Positions 49,510-60,704 of a stretch of DNA of 64,000 nucleotides are shown in pieces. Positions within the stretch are counted from its first letter, which is position 1. The number at the start of each line of letters is the position of its first letter. The stretch is taken from contig JAMXBD010002503.1 of NCBI GenBank assembly GCA_024138025.1, positions 62,001-126,000 on the forward strand, written 5' to 3'. Both the position numbers and the translations under genes were made by a program. The notes below the pieces were generated by a model that did no database searches, had not been told where the DNA came from, and saw only the letters and a list, made by a program, of their open reading frames with translations. The stretch comes from Combretum micranthum (Eukaryota > Streptophyta > Magnoliopsida > Myrtales > Combretaceae).

Positions 49510-50820
49510 TACACATGAGTCATGAACAAACCAAACATTAGGAAATTTACTTTCATGTGTACTTAGTAACAATGTGAAACCGAACCGGATAGCCTAATAA
49601 TTAAAAAGAAGCTGTAATATAAAAATTTACAGATTATTTTAGAATAGGCATTATCAAACTAGTTATTTGATAAAAACACATTTTAATTAGAAAAAAAATG
49701 AAAAAAATTTGATGATATAGATATTAAAATATAATTAAATGTTGTTATCTTTATAATATATAAATAATATGGTAAATTAAATATTATTCACAATATTATG
49801 TATTTCTTTCAAAATATAGATACCGGATATTAATATATATTATTTATCTGTATTTTCATTAATTTTCATCTTCAACCACGTCATTTTAAATCATTTTAGA
49901 AGTTTTTTTTGGCCCAATCATTTTTGAAAGATTTGGAAAATATCTTGTTCATGCTTTGAGAAGTGTGTCGTAGGTGACTTTTTTCCTTTCTCTCTCTCTC
50001 TCTTTTTGACTTTTTTCTTTTTCCTTTTCTTCTTGATTTAACCTTGAGGTTGATTGTCTCAAGCCTCATGTATATCATGTAAGATGTGAAGTTCCTGACA
50101 AATATCCAGTGGTTGAATATGGTATGAGGCATTAGATAACGACACGATTAGTCCTATTAAAATCAATGACAGGACCGTAAAAACTCCCAATAAGTAATAA
50201 GCTTGAAAAAAAAAGAAAATGAGAAGAATTACTAGAAGCTGTTTTATATACTCACTCCAATACTTAAGTGAGTAGGATATTTGATAAATAGAAAGACTCG
50301 GTTAAAGCTCTACACAACCAAATAGGTCATACTGGTTGAAGATCCAAAGAGGTTGGACCAGGCTCAAAGAGTCTATACCCAAAATAGCCTATTAATAGAA
50401 ATATTTTAAAAGATATATAGTTTTTAATTATAAAAAGATAAGTAATTGCATCTATATAATTATTGTGAATGACTTATATATACTATTCCCTTATATATAT
50501 ATCATGTTATATATTAGCTACATTACTGATTATTTAACTATAACAAGAAATAAAAATGTGATGTAATGACCCCTCTTAAGCACTATAGTATTATAAATAA
50601 TTGCAAGCATCATATCTCTTCCACAAACTATAATATTATAGATAGTGTTTTAATGTAAAAACACTACTTAATCTAGGTGTCAAGTGCTAAATTATAAAGA
50701 TAAAGAAGAATAAACTATATGGAGTAAAAACTAGAAATTTTCTCAATCAAACCATGTACTTGCTTTTCATCTAATTATATGTAAGGATATATTATTGAGT
50801 GTTCAAACTCCTTATTTATA

Positions 50821-51595
50821 CTATTATAGCAAGACCACCTCCTTTGATGTCTTTAGTGTAAATATTTTTAGTGTAAACGTTTTTAATATAATGTTTTTAG
50901 CATATGAGCATAAAAATATTTTTAGCATATATGCATAAAATATTTTTTATATCCCTAAGATCATGAAAATTAAATAGGGTTTGAATATAATTAAATAAGG
51001 GTTGAATAAACATACTCTTTTCCTTTTTTATCATATGGATATGATATAAAATATTTTTGGTATTCTTAAAATCATGAAATTAAATAGGGTTTGAATGAAA
51101 TTAAATTGGGTTTGAATAAAATTAAATAAGGGTTGAATAGATATAGATTTTCCACGTAAAATATTTTTGGTATCCTCGAAATCATGAAATTAAATAGGGT
51201 TTGAATATAATAAAATAGGAGTTGAATAGACATGTTGTTTTCCTTTTTTAGCATATGGCGTGAAATATTTTTGATATCCTTGAAATCATGAAATTAAATA
51301 TAGTTTGAATAAAATTAATTAGGGGTTGAGTAGACATAGTCTTTTTCTTTTTTAGCCTAAGCATGTATCTTTATGTGCTGATCTAAACCTCTTATACCAT
51401 ATTTATGCATGATAGTTACTTAATATAGAGAAGTTACCTATCGAAAATACCAATTTAATTATGACTTGTAATTAATTTTCTAATTTCTAGGACTAATTAA
51501 TGTTGTCATCTTTTAACTTATCAAAACAATATATCTATTTAATTTATATACATTAAGTTGTTTTATTTGCACACGCATCACATATGTATGTTCTG
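50821..51595. mobile_element. Insertion in arm B carrying tandem repeats
   Basis: Arm A is continuous where arm B has these extra 775 bp. The flanks 'cttatttata' and 'tttattttata' look like a decayed target duplication of about 9-10 bp. About 50935-51360 consists of roughly four units of 102-111 bp, each with 'aaaatattttt', 'atcatgaaattaaatagggt', 'ttgaataaaattaaataagg' and 'gttgaatagacat'. No coding sequence or clear inverted ends, so the class is unknown. Confidence 0.6.
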
Positions 51596-51684
51596 TTTAT
51601 TTTATAAATAAAGAAGTTTTTTAGATTCATATATACTTATTAATTAGTTTTTTTTTCCTGTGGATAGAATATTGTCTTCGTTAA

Positions 51685-52021
51685 TGGCTTATTTGGTAAG
51701 TAGGAATAGACTAAAATGGAATCGCAATTCCAGCTTCCATTCCTTTTCCTGTGTTTGGAAGCATCAAAAGAAAGTGTAATCGTAATTCCATTCCACCTTC
51801 CATTAATAATTTTTATTTAAATTACATTTTTATCTTGTATAAATTTATTATCTTATTTTTTCAAAGGGTATTTTTGAAAATGTCAATATAAATTAATTCA
51901 TATCTATTTCATTCCATATTTATATCCAAACAAAGGAACAGATTTATCATTCTCATATTAATTCGATTCTTCGATTCCAATCAATTCTATTTTGGACTAT
52001 TCGTGCTTACCAAATATGACA
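51685..52021. mobile_element. Tourist-like (PIF/Harbinger) MITE, 337 bp
   Basis: The inverted ends are TGGCTTATTTGGTAAG and, reverse-complemented, TGTCATATTTGGTAAG. The similarity extends inward through 'gaatag.c.aaaat.gaat'. It is flanked by TAA at 51682-51684 and 52022-52024, the 3-bp target type of PIF/Harbinger. The body contains 'gcaattcca' and 'ccattcc' words typical of this MITE class. Arm A keeps a single uninterrupted copy of the site (about 47838-47845, read in reverse complement as 'cTTAAgtg'). Confidence 0.8.
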
Positions 52022-52324
52022 TAAGTGTTAATCAATAATAAAAAATTTTATTTTTCCCACAAACAATAATAATATATCAATCGCATCATGCTTTTATTAT
52101 AATTCTTTAAACTACCATCATATATAATAAATGGTTGAAATAAATGATACTATGAGAATATAAGATATTTTAAGCATTTAAACAATTTCAATTAATATTT
52201 ATAAGACAAATTTGTAAATTTATTCTTGTTTAATGAGATTTAGTAATTGCCATAGGAACACTTATGGCAAGGGTCATTAATTATAGATAAGAAGGTTATT
52301 TGAAGATTGGTGAGCCATAAGCAA

Positions 52325-52332
52325 TGACGTCA
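52325..52332. promoter_or_regulatory. TGACGTCA element upstream of the PADRE gene
   Basis: Palindromic TGACGTCA, a binding sequence for bZIP factors including the TGA class, about 540 bp before the start codon. The TGACGT half is conserved in arm A near 47554-47559. Function is inferred only. Confidence 0.35.
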
Positions 52333-52678
52333 ATAATACATGGATGACTTGGTTTCAAGCGAAAAGAGGAGTGTACTTTTCCTTATACGGTTTGATTTAA
52401 TCGTACAAGCTGTATTTTTCCTTTTTTTTTTTTTTTTGAAGGAACCGGAATCGTGAAGATGTACATTGAATTGGGTTTAATAATAATGGAAAATTTTTAT
52501 CATCCTGCTATTAATTTTGACTAAACTTATCGTCTTCTAAAATTATTAATATTATAATTATTACATTAATTTTAAACGTTAAGCGATTGATTAAATGGCT
52601 TCACTAAGGTTAATAAGAAATTCAATCACCGAATAAATCCTTGCTATACTCTCTCTCTCTCTCTCTCCCCCCTCCCTC

Positions 52679-52686
52679 TATAAAAA
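52679..52686 (+). promoter_or_regulatory. TATA box of the PADRE gene
   Basis: TATAAAAA, 182 bp before the start codon, preceded by a CT-rich patch (52649-52678) and followed by a second TC run (about 52730-52750) that would lie in the 5' leader. TATA plus pyrimidine patch is a usual plant core promoter. The expected transcription start is about 52710-52715. Confidence 0.7.
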
Positions 52687-52867
52687 CAGCCTCCCGTTTA
52701 TTCCGTCGTGATTCCATTACCCCCCGTAGCTCTCTCTCTCTCTCTCTCTCAAAACGACAAAACCCTTTTATCATATTTCTCCTAAACCCGCTTCTCACAT
52801 ACAGAATATTGTACCTCTATCCCAATAACATCTGTGCCAAAAAGAAGAAAACCAAATTTTATGTGAG

Positions 52868-53509
52868 ATGGGTTCTTGTTTCTCTTCGATTCAAGAAAGA
52901 GGAGATTATAGGAGTGAGACTGCTAATGTAATCTCCATTGATGGCGAGCTGCATGCGTACGGTGTTCCCGTAACGGTCGAGGAAGTTCTGCAATCCCAGA
53001 ATTTCCTTTCTTTATCTTATTGTGTTTGTAATTCTGATAAGTTATCATACGACGAGTACATACCTGCTCTCCTTCCTGAAGAAACCCTCGTACAGGGTCA
53101 AATATACTTCATCTTTCCCAAATCGAAACTCCAGTACCCTCTTTCGGCGTCCGACATGGCTGGGATGGCAGTTAAAGCTAGCCTTGCGATCCAAAAAGCC
53201 GACAAAAAGAAACGTAAAAAGAAGGACAAAAAGAACGGGCAGATCGCGCCGTTCTTTCTCGTTGATCAAAGGGTTGACGCAGAAGATCACAGTTTGGATT
53301 TTTATGGGGAGAAGAACAATTATGGGCTTCCGGCGATTAGGAGTTTTAATGATCAGAAAACTGTGAATAATGTAAAGGCAAAGGCAAGTTTTTCTAGGTC
53401 GGGTTCGGACAGGAAATTACGAAGATACTCATCAAGAAGGATGAAATGGGTGGCTCGATCGTTTAGGATGAGATTGAGCACCATCGATGAAGGATCAGTC
53501 TTGCCCTAG
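52868..53509 (+). CDS. PADRE/DUF4228 domain protein, 213 residues
   Basis: Intact single-exon gene, ATG to TAG. The N-terminus MGSC fits N-myristoylation at Gly2 with possible palmitoylation at Cys4, so membrane attachment is inferred. The DUF4228 (PADRE) domain covers about residues 18-108: 'NVISIDGELHAYGVPVTVEE' (20-39), 'YIPALLPEETLVQGQIYFIF' (64-83), and LQYPLSASDMAGMAVKASLA (88-107). A Lys-rich patch (112-122) follows, which could be a nuclear signal or bind acidic lipid. The C-terminus is basic and Ser/Arg-rich, with 'RRYSSRRMKWVARSFRMRLS' (185-204). Length and one-exon structure fit the family, whose members often respond to pathogens and abiotic stress; the biochemical role is unknown. 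An overlapping frame starting at 52641 and the frames at 53022-53366 and 53045-53290 (-) are shadows. Two further copies of this gene lie at 49000 and 56600-57145. Confidence 0.95.
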   Translation: MGSCFSSIQERGDYRSETANVISIDGELHAYGVPVTVEEVLQSQNFLSLSYCVCNSDKLSYDEYIPALLPEETLVQGQIYFIFPKSKLQYPLSASDMAGMAVKASLAIQKADKKKRKKKDKKNGQIAPFFLVDQRVDAEDHSLDFYGEKNNYGLPAIRSFNDQKTVNNVKAKASFSRSGSDRKLRRYSSRRMKWVARSFRMRLSTIDEGSVLP

Positions 53510-54846
53510 ACCTTATGCGTTGTGGTTGCTAGCATGGTACGACGATGATGAGTTCTTAATAATATTGGAACCTTAAAAATGACTTTTTCATATACATCCG
53601 CAAGTTTTTGCAGGGAAAAAAATTTAGTGCAACCATGATGAGTTGTTTTGATAAGTAATTTTTCTTTTCTTTTGTTTTCTTTACTCACCTTGTATCATAT
53701 TTTGTTTTATTTTAATATTTTTCGTTTTTGATCATGTAAAAGCAAACCTTCAATCAGATCTGGTGTGTATATGGTTATAATACATGTTATTGAGACTCAT
53801 ACTTTTTTTCACCAGAAAAAAGAAAAAAAATAAAAAATTTTCCCTTCTAGAGCAGAATTGAATAAAAACAATTAAAAAAAATGAAATTTAGTTGATTTTT
53901 ATAATTAGAATATGGCTACGTTAAAGAATTGATAATCGAATCTAATTAATTGATTTTATTGAAACCAGTAATAGATGATTTCGATTCAAGAAGCTGTTTA
54001 CTCAGTATGTGAAAGAAACATAAAAATAATTTCACACGTTTAACGACTGGGGCAAGAATTATTCTATAATTAATTTGATCTTTCTGTCAGCGTAATCTAT
54101 GATGGTATGAAGTCCCACTATAATTAAGAGAATCTGTAAATATTTAATAGAATAATTCATTCAAATATAGGAATAAGGAAATAGAATAATTCCTAGCTGG
54201 GAATTTTCCATGAATGGGCTTTTAGGGGTTTTCCTGCCTGCGAAGTTTAAGGAGAAAAGACAAACTATTGTTTAAGGATTTGGTCGGCTAATATTTAAGG
54301 ATTACCTAGGGCGTATCTAGGGTAGAATACAAGTGTTCAACTCGTTAACCCTTGCTAAGCAAGCAATGTTTACTAAATTTTTTTTATGCAAATATTTTAA
54401 GTAAGTTTTGAAATTTTTGGGTTTTATCAAGAGACCGTTTGATCCATACCATTCATGCTATAAGTATTATAGTTTGCTTAAGAATTAAGCTAGTAATTAA
54501 ATAGTTAATAATAGATCCTAAAAGGGGGAAAAATGTTGGTAATTCAATTGAAAATAATTCTATCGTCCTGTTCAATTAGCTAAACTTATTTTAAGCAAAA
54601 GAATTCCTTAAACTTAACCCGATTGAGATTGCTAAAATCAACGACCTTTACCATATTTTTTCCTTAATTATTTTACTAGGACATGAAGCTTGGTCATTGA
54701 TGGAATAATCAATCTTTGTCCAATTGGAAATTTTTCCTCTACTTTATATAGCACAGCAAATCTGATGCATCTCTAAAAATCAATATTCAAATAAAATATA
54801 TATGACTTGCGGCCTAATTGGTTTTTTAAACTATCTATCGACACAT
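53510..54846. other. 3' flank of the PADRE gene, then AT-rich spacer
   Basis: About 53510-53575 is conserved in both other PADRE copies ('gttgctagcatggtac.acgatgatgagtt'), so it belongs to the old 3' untranslated region. No textbook AATAAA signal is evident at the expected distance. The rest, to 54846, has no recognisable feature. Confidence 0.55.
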
Positions 54847-56120
54847 TTTCTCAAAGATAAATTACAAATACATGATTTATGTTTTACTGCTTTTGCAATT
54901 AAATGATTTGAGTTTTTTTAAATCAATTAGGTAACTCGTGATAACATCCGTTATATTTCAATCACATTTCAAATAATAAAAAAAAAACATTTCTCTCTCT
55001 CTCTCCCCCCCCCCCCCCCTTCCTTCTTCTTCTTCTTCTTCTTCAACCTCACTCTACTCCTACGCTCCAATTCTAAAAGGATGTAACGCCTTAAAACCAT
55101 ACACAACTTCCCAATAGAATTAGAATAATACCAATATAAATTCAACCTCAACCTATCACTCTCTCAATCAATTTCCAGGTGGATCAAATGCAAATATGAT
55201 GGTCCTTCTATCAATCAAGCTTGTTAGGTTGATTCAAAGTGGTACAATAGGGGGTTTTATAAGTGGTAATGGTGAATTAGATTGGCTTAGGGTTGTTATC
55301 TGTGGTGTAGGTGCAGTGGTTGTTTGGTGTAGTGATAGTATGTTTAGGTTCAAGTTCAGTTGAAATCGCATTGGTCTTTTAAGTTTGAGTTATGGGGTGG
55401 TTAGTTTGGTGGTCTCAGCTTTTAGCTAGTACGGAAGGGCTAGTGTTTGATTATTTGTTATGTTTGCTTTAATGGAGATTAGCAATGGTCGATGCTTACA
55501 GAGGCAGTTCGATGGAGGATGTTCTATGCGTTTGTGTGTGTGTGTGTGTGTGTTTATTCGGTTGGTTCAAGGGTTTGGTTCCGGTTTCAAGATAGTGCCA
55601 TGGTCGAAGTGTGTTTGATTATATGTGTCAAGAGTGGTGTTAGGTTCCGTGTTAGTGGTTTTTTTTGGTTGGTAAATTGGATGATTGTCAATGGAGGGAG
55701 GTGGTGTTCATGAGTGCATGTGGGTTTAGTGCAAAGTTTTTGTGGTGGTGTCGATGGCTATTATTGTGGGTTGGTTTAGGGTCGAATTGGCAATTTGGTT
55801 CTATGAGGAGTATGAGGAAGCAAAAGAAGGTGGTTGTTTTGATAAGATCTACTTTTGTTTTCTATAAGAGTAATGGCTTAATTTCCCTTATCATAATTGC
55901 ATTGAGCAAGGAAGAAGAAGAAGAAGAAGAAGATGGGGAGGGATGAGTTTAATTATTATTTTTTCATTTGAAATGTGGCTGACATTTGTCAATTTAATGG
56001 TGATTTTGGATAGAAGATGTTATCATGAGTTACCTAGTTGTAAAAAAAAAAAAAAAAAAATTTCTCAAGTCAACTAATTGCAAAAATGATAAAACACTAT
56101 TTGTAATTTATTCTTCTCGA
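54847..56120. mobile_element. TIR element of about 1.27 kb with GC-richer interior
   Basis: The left end (54847-55045) and the reverse complement of the right end (55905-56120) match throughout about 200 bp. Shared in order: 'ataaattacaaata', 'tttgcaatta..tga.ttgag', 'aggtaactc.tgataacatc', 'cacatttcaaat.a', then a C/T run and (CTT)n. Long TIRs suggest a Mutator-like element, and the motif theme matches 12685-13149. The interior (55085-55900) is G/T-rich on the + strand and clearly less AT-rich than the window. Its frames (55492-55713, 55665-55946) include a (TG)n run and a (GAA)n tail, and I cannot assign them. No transposase was seen. Confidence 0.7.
55536..55552. repeat. (TG)n microsatellite
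   Basis: A short TG run inside the 54847-56120 element. Confidence 0.75.
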
Positions 56121-56599
56121 TAACAAAAAGGTCAATCTATTATAAAAGAATATTTATTATATCCTTTTCTCATTATTGTGCCCAAATAAACTAACTATTT
56201 AATTACTAATTCCATAATGAAGCTATTAAATGACAATTGGGTATCCACCAATCATCTAAACTTCCCTTACTTTTTAAAAATTTTCAATAAGTCAAAATTT
56301 GTTAAAATTTTAAATGAAGGCACTCGAACCCAAAGTCAATATTTCTCAATGTACGTGTTCACGATTATTACAAATTCCTTATCATATCATGCTCATAACC
56401 ATCATTATGGATCTCTAAGATGGATTATCTGCATCACCACAACGCTGTAAAGTTTATAAGCAAAATTTCCTCTGCTAATAGTGTTCGTTCTCACTCTAAA
56501 TGATCTTATTACCAATTAAAATCAAAACATATTTCTTACTAACGCTTTATTAGCTAAGAAAACAAGTAAGATTATTGCAGCTGTATATTGCAGTGTTTC

Positions 56600-57145
56600 C
56601 CTTTTAATATTATTAAGAATTTCATCATCATACCATGCTAACAAAACCACAATACAAGGTCTAGGGCACGACTAGATAGTGCTCGGTCTCATTCGACACA
56701 ATGAAGCCACCCGTTTCATCTTTCTTGATGAGTATCTTTGTAGTTTTCTAACCGAACCCGGGGTTAGAAAAATTTGCCTTTGCCTCTACATTCAAAGTTT
56801 CCTCATCGTTGGATCCTTTATCGCCGTGAACCCATAATTATTGTAAAAGTCAAAACCGTGATTTTCTACACCAACCCTTTGATTAGCAACAAAAAACCGG
56901 TCAGATTTGTCATTCTTTTACATCTTCTTCCTTTTCTTGTTGATGCACTTCTTTTTTGCTTCTTTGGATGGCTAGGTTAGCTTTCATTGCCATCGCTATA
57001 ATTTCGGATGCCATGAGGCGCCGGTGCTGGAGTTTGATTTGTAAAGAATGAGGCATAAATTACTGTGTGTACGAGGAATTCTTGAGGATGAAGAGCAGGT
57101 ATATAAAACTATAAACAAGAGGGAAACTTTCGGATTGCAGAACTT
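56600..57145 (-). pseudogene. Antisense PADRE pseudogene
   Basis: The - strand aligns with the intact gene from about residue 37 to the stop and on into the 3' flank. Recognisable pieces are VEEVLQSE near 57140, 'PALHPQEFLV' and 'IYASF' (frame-shifted), 'AMKANLAIQ'-like sequence near 56985, the Lys-rich patch, FFVANQRVGVENHGFDFYN, and 'RKLQRYSSRKMKRVA' near 56735. Stops and frameshifts occur throughout. The N-terminal part with the myristoylation site is missing or unrecognisable. It is in opposite orientation to the gene, 3.1 kb downstream, with the TIR element between them. Small + strand frames here (56774-56980) are shadows. Confidence 0.85.
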
Positions 57146-59066
57146 CTTCCACTGTATATAACTATTTATAAACATGACTCTCTTGATTATAAGACAAATC
57201 CAATTTCTTGCTATAGAGAGGGAAAAGTTAGCAACCAACAACCCATATAAAGACAACTTAGTTATCATCTGTATTGTTGAAGTAAGAGTAAAGAGTTTCA
57301 ATTTACTAATGATTTTCAGCTTTTATGCTTTTTTTTTTAAATTTTTTTCATTTTTATATGATATGCCTATAAAATTTAGAGAGAATTAGAGCAGACATAA
57401 ATATTTTCCCTCTCTTTTAGAAATCTTTTGAATTATTGCTTGACCTTCAATTCATGTGTGAATGACGCGTCCTCCCTGGTTTAATTGTATTCCCATACTT
57501 TTCGGAAAGAGGAGTAATTACGTTAAGACTTTCAATCACAGAAATAAGACATATATTTATATTAATTACCAAATCAATGTAGAAAAATGCACGTTAGTAT
57601 AGACATGCGATTTTTACTTACACATGGAATTTTTCGTAAATCCCATAACTTACATGTGATTCAATAATGGTAGCAATTTTCAAAAATCGTGGATAATTAA
57701 TACAATTATTGTGGCTTTTTTAAAAATCACATCTTTGTAATAATAATGAGATTTTGTTTCAAAACAACGATTTTAAATCGTAGCCTATAAATATGAGTTT
57801 CCTCTTTCAAAAAATTGCATTTTTCCAATGCGATTTTGTTAGGTAAAATGGTAAGTGAATTTCTATAAATTATATCAAGGTAATTAAAAAAGAAAAACAA
57901 AAAAAAACAAAAAGCAAACAAGTATTACAACCTTGGTTGAATTGTATACCAGAAATAAGAAATCAAAGTCCAACAGAAACAAAAGAAGGGGCCATGTTAT
58001 ACGATTTACCTTATTAAGCAAAGCTACATAAAACATTCAAATGGTTTGATGGTATATCTTCCATATCCTATAGTTTATAGCAATATGTGTGCTTCAGTGA
58101 TTTGAGGGATTTATATTTTACCCATTTGCAACATGTACTGTACTGAACCAAATAAATAGGATCAAAATTTATAGTCAATGGATGTTTTTGTGAATTCATA
58201 ATTAAGTTGATAATCTTGTTAGTTCTATAATTTACAGTTGACAACAATAGTTGTCCATGAAAAATCTTTTCCAGCCTCAAAGAGTTTGATAGGTTCCTGG
58301 CAAGTTACTACGTATATTTGTTAGGTTCCAATTTCAAATTTAGTATGAGGTACTGCTGTAATTTCTAGGATCTAGAATACTATGTATATAGGGTGTCCTG
58401 TACTTGCCTATAAAATAAATTTAACGAACATAATTAAATATAATATGATTATTTTATGCTGTAGGTTTTAGTCTCAGAAGAGTGCTCTCTGATACAAGGT
58501 GGGTATCACGTGATTTTGGTGGGTTGTTATTTCAATTTTTTTTTGTTATTTTTTATTAAAACTATCACATGTTTAATTAATATTGGCTGGGACAATGAGC
58601 AAAATTAGGATAGCAAATCTTAATCTCTACTTACTGTTTGTAGCATTATGTGATTTTTTTAATATTATTTTGTTATTGCGTGTACAGCATATATACATAT
58701 CATGTGATATGTTATTATCAAATAAAAATTGTATCTTGCGTGAAGTAAATATTTAAAGAACCAAACCCATATTAAGTCATTTACTTTGTCTATAAAAATT
58801 AAAAGAAAAAAAAAAAGGAGGGATCTCACTCTTATCTTTGTTTCTTTTGCTTTGAGGGTTAAACTGTTTTTCAACATATGTTGTAGTTATACTATCATGG
58901 TTGTTAACTTTGATCGTAATAACTACTATAACATTCGAGTATTCTTTTTAAACTTTTTAAAAGAATTCTAAAGTGTGGAAATCAAATGGTAAAAAAAATT
59001 AATTAAATTCTATAAAATTTTTCGTAACTCATGGACCCGATATGGTACAAGTGTTAGATAATTTTA
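57146..59066. other. Gene-free AT-rich stretch
   Basis: About 57590-57850 contains several self-complementary 'gcgattttt/aaaatcgt' words and could be a decayed foldback or CACTA-like subterminal region, without definable ends. A-rich runs at about 57889-57915 and 58801-58816. No protein was recognised. Confidence 0.45.
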
Positions 59067-60198
59067 GGGTATATCTACCACCTCGTAAACTTTATAAAAA
59101 AAAAAAAAAAGGACACCCTACTTTTTAAAATAGTACACTTTCCCCCTACTTTTATCTACATCAATATTTATTTGGCATTACTAATGATGTGTCATTGCCA
59201 CATTATTGTTATTGATTATTTATTTTAATGTTTATAATTATATATATATATATATATTAAATTGACTAAAATATTAAAATAAATTTGTAAAAACTAAAAA
59301 ATAAACAGAAATGCTTATTAAAAAAAGCATGAAACATTTATTATAATTAAATAATTAAATTAGTTAAAATAAAATTGAAGATGATATTGTATGATCGATA
59401 TTTGTAAAAGAATGTGGCAAAGATTGCAGTTTCAAAAGATGATAATGCAAGGTGATATTTCTAACCGTTAAAATAAATATGAGATGAGTTGGAATATTAC
59501 TATAGTAGTGATTTGATCATGATGAAAATGATGTAAGCCGTTGGATGGTAACGGAACCATAAAATTTCACTACTAAGTGTTTTTATGTGTATCTTTGATG
59601 ATCTATAATGTTACAAAATTTGAACAAATAAGAAAAAAACCCAAATATGCCATATGGTTTAAAGCAGCGATCAATGCGTAAATAGCTAGAAGCGTGACTT
59701 CCATAGATCAACTCTGCCCTGATGCATCATCTTTCTCTTATTAATGTTGCTTCATTTTAGTTCTTATTGACAAACAAAAGAATTGTCTAATATAAAAAGT
59801 AAAAAAAAAAAAAAAAAGACAAGAATATTCTTATATTTGTAAACGTACGTTGGTTTCTTTGTGAAAATTGGAATTCCTTTTTTTTTTTTTTTATCCTTTT
59901 TCAATTTTTATAACTAATTTAAATATTCAATAGATAATAAATATTGTATGTTTTGCAATTCTTTTTTATATCAGCATGTTCTCTTATTTTACAAATTTAT
60001 TTTAGTTCATTTTTATTTTATCAGTTTTACTATCTATATTTATAATGTTTAAATAAAATAATCATTATGTTCACGTGGTGACAATGTGCAATGACACATC
60101 ATCATTAATGCCAAATAAACATTGATGTAAAAAAAAAAAAAAATTAGGGGGAACATTTAGCAGCAATCTTACATGGGTGTAGATGTGTAATTTACCCA
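59067..60198. mobile_element. TIR element of about 1.13 kb
   Basis: The left (59067-59290) and right (about 59980-60198) ends are inverted copies. Shared blocks are 'ttccccct', 'acatcaat.tttatttggcatta', 'atgatgtgtcattg', a central 'attattttatttaa.attataa' and 'actaaaataaatttgtaaaa'. TIRs of about 220 bp with an AT-rich, non-coding centre fit a non-autonomous Mutator-like or similar element. The centre holds a piece (59460-59580, 'gtgatttgatcatgat ... aagccgtt') related to 48880-48980. No transposase. Confidence 0.65.
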
Positions 60199-60704
60199 TA
60201 TTTTAAGATACTTAAATGAATCACATGCTAGACTCAAGTTTTAGATATTATATGCCCATAGGTTATGATATCGATAGCACTCATATGCAACTCCCCATGC
60301 ATATATGTCATATAATTAATTTAGGGCCTATTTCTTTTAAGATAAAATTCACTTTGTTTATATTCTTCATTTTCCCCTTATTCCTTTGTGGTAATCTTTA
60401 CTGTAATTTAAGAATTCCATAACTACTTCCTGCAAATATGAAATAATCAAGAATAGCTATTCTCCTTTTATTATGCAACATCACTTTATTATGATATGGC
60501 TCTCTTTATTAGCTTGTCTGATTCACCGAACAGCTTTTCACGGAATAGCCAATTCAAGAGGTGTAAAATCTGCTCATTATGATTGATTTGCTATCCCTGT
60601 CTTTCTCTATTCAATTTTCTTGCCACTACTATTACTGTAGCAATAACCATTGTCCATTAGAAGAATCATTCTTAAACCTAAATGACGTGAGATAGATTTT
60701 CTTG
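60199..60704. other. Unassigned spacer
   Basis: AT-rich, no recognisable coding sequence; the 60216-60422 frame has no identifiable domain. Confidence 0.45.

Larger units (their letters stand above)
50120..52495 (-). repeat. Inverted duplication, arm B
   Basis: Reverse-complement partner of 47400-48870. It is longer because of two insertions (about 50821-51595 and 51685-52021). Its right end reaches to within about 375 bp of the PADRE start codon, so arm B contains the distal upstream region of the gene. The spacer between arms (48871-50119) holds the C-terminal PADRE fragment. Confidence 0.8.

Noticed and set aside
53022..53366. Overlapping frames in the PADRE gene as extra genes
   Set aside because: They are alternative-frame shadows of the intact coding sequence; the same applies to 53045-53290 (-) and to the upstream extension from 52641.
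55492..55946. Two open frames inside the TIR element as genes
   Set aside because: They run through (TG)n and (GAA)n tracts, overlap in different phases and show no domain; better seen as element interior.
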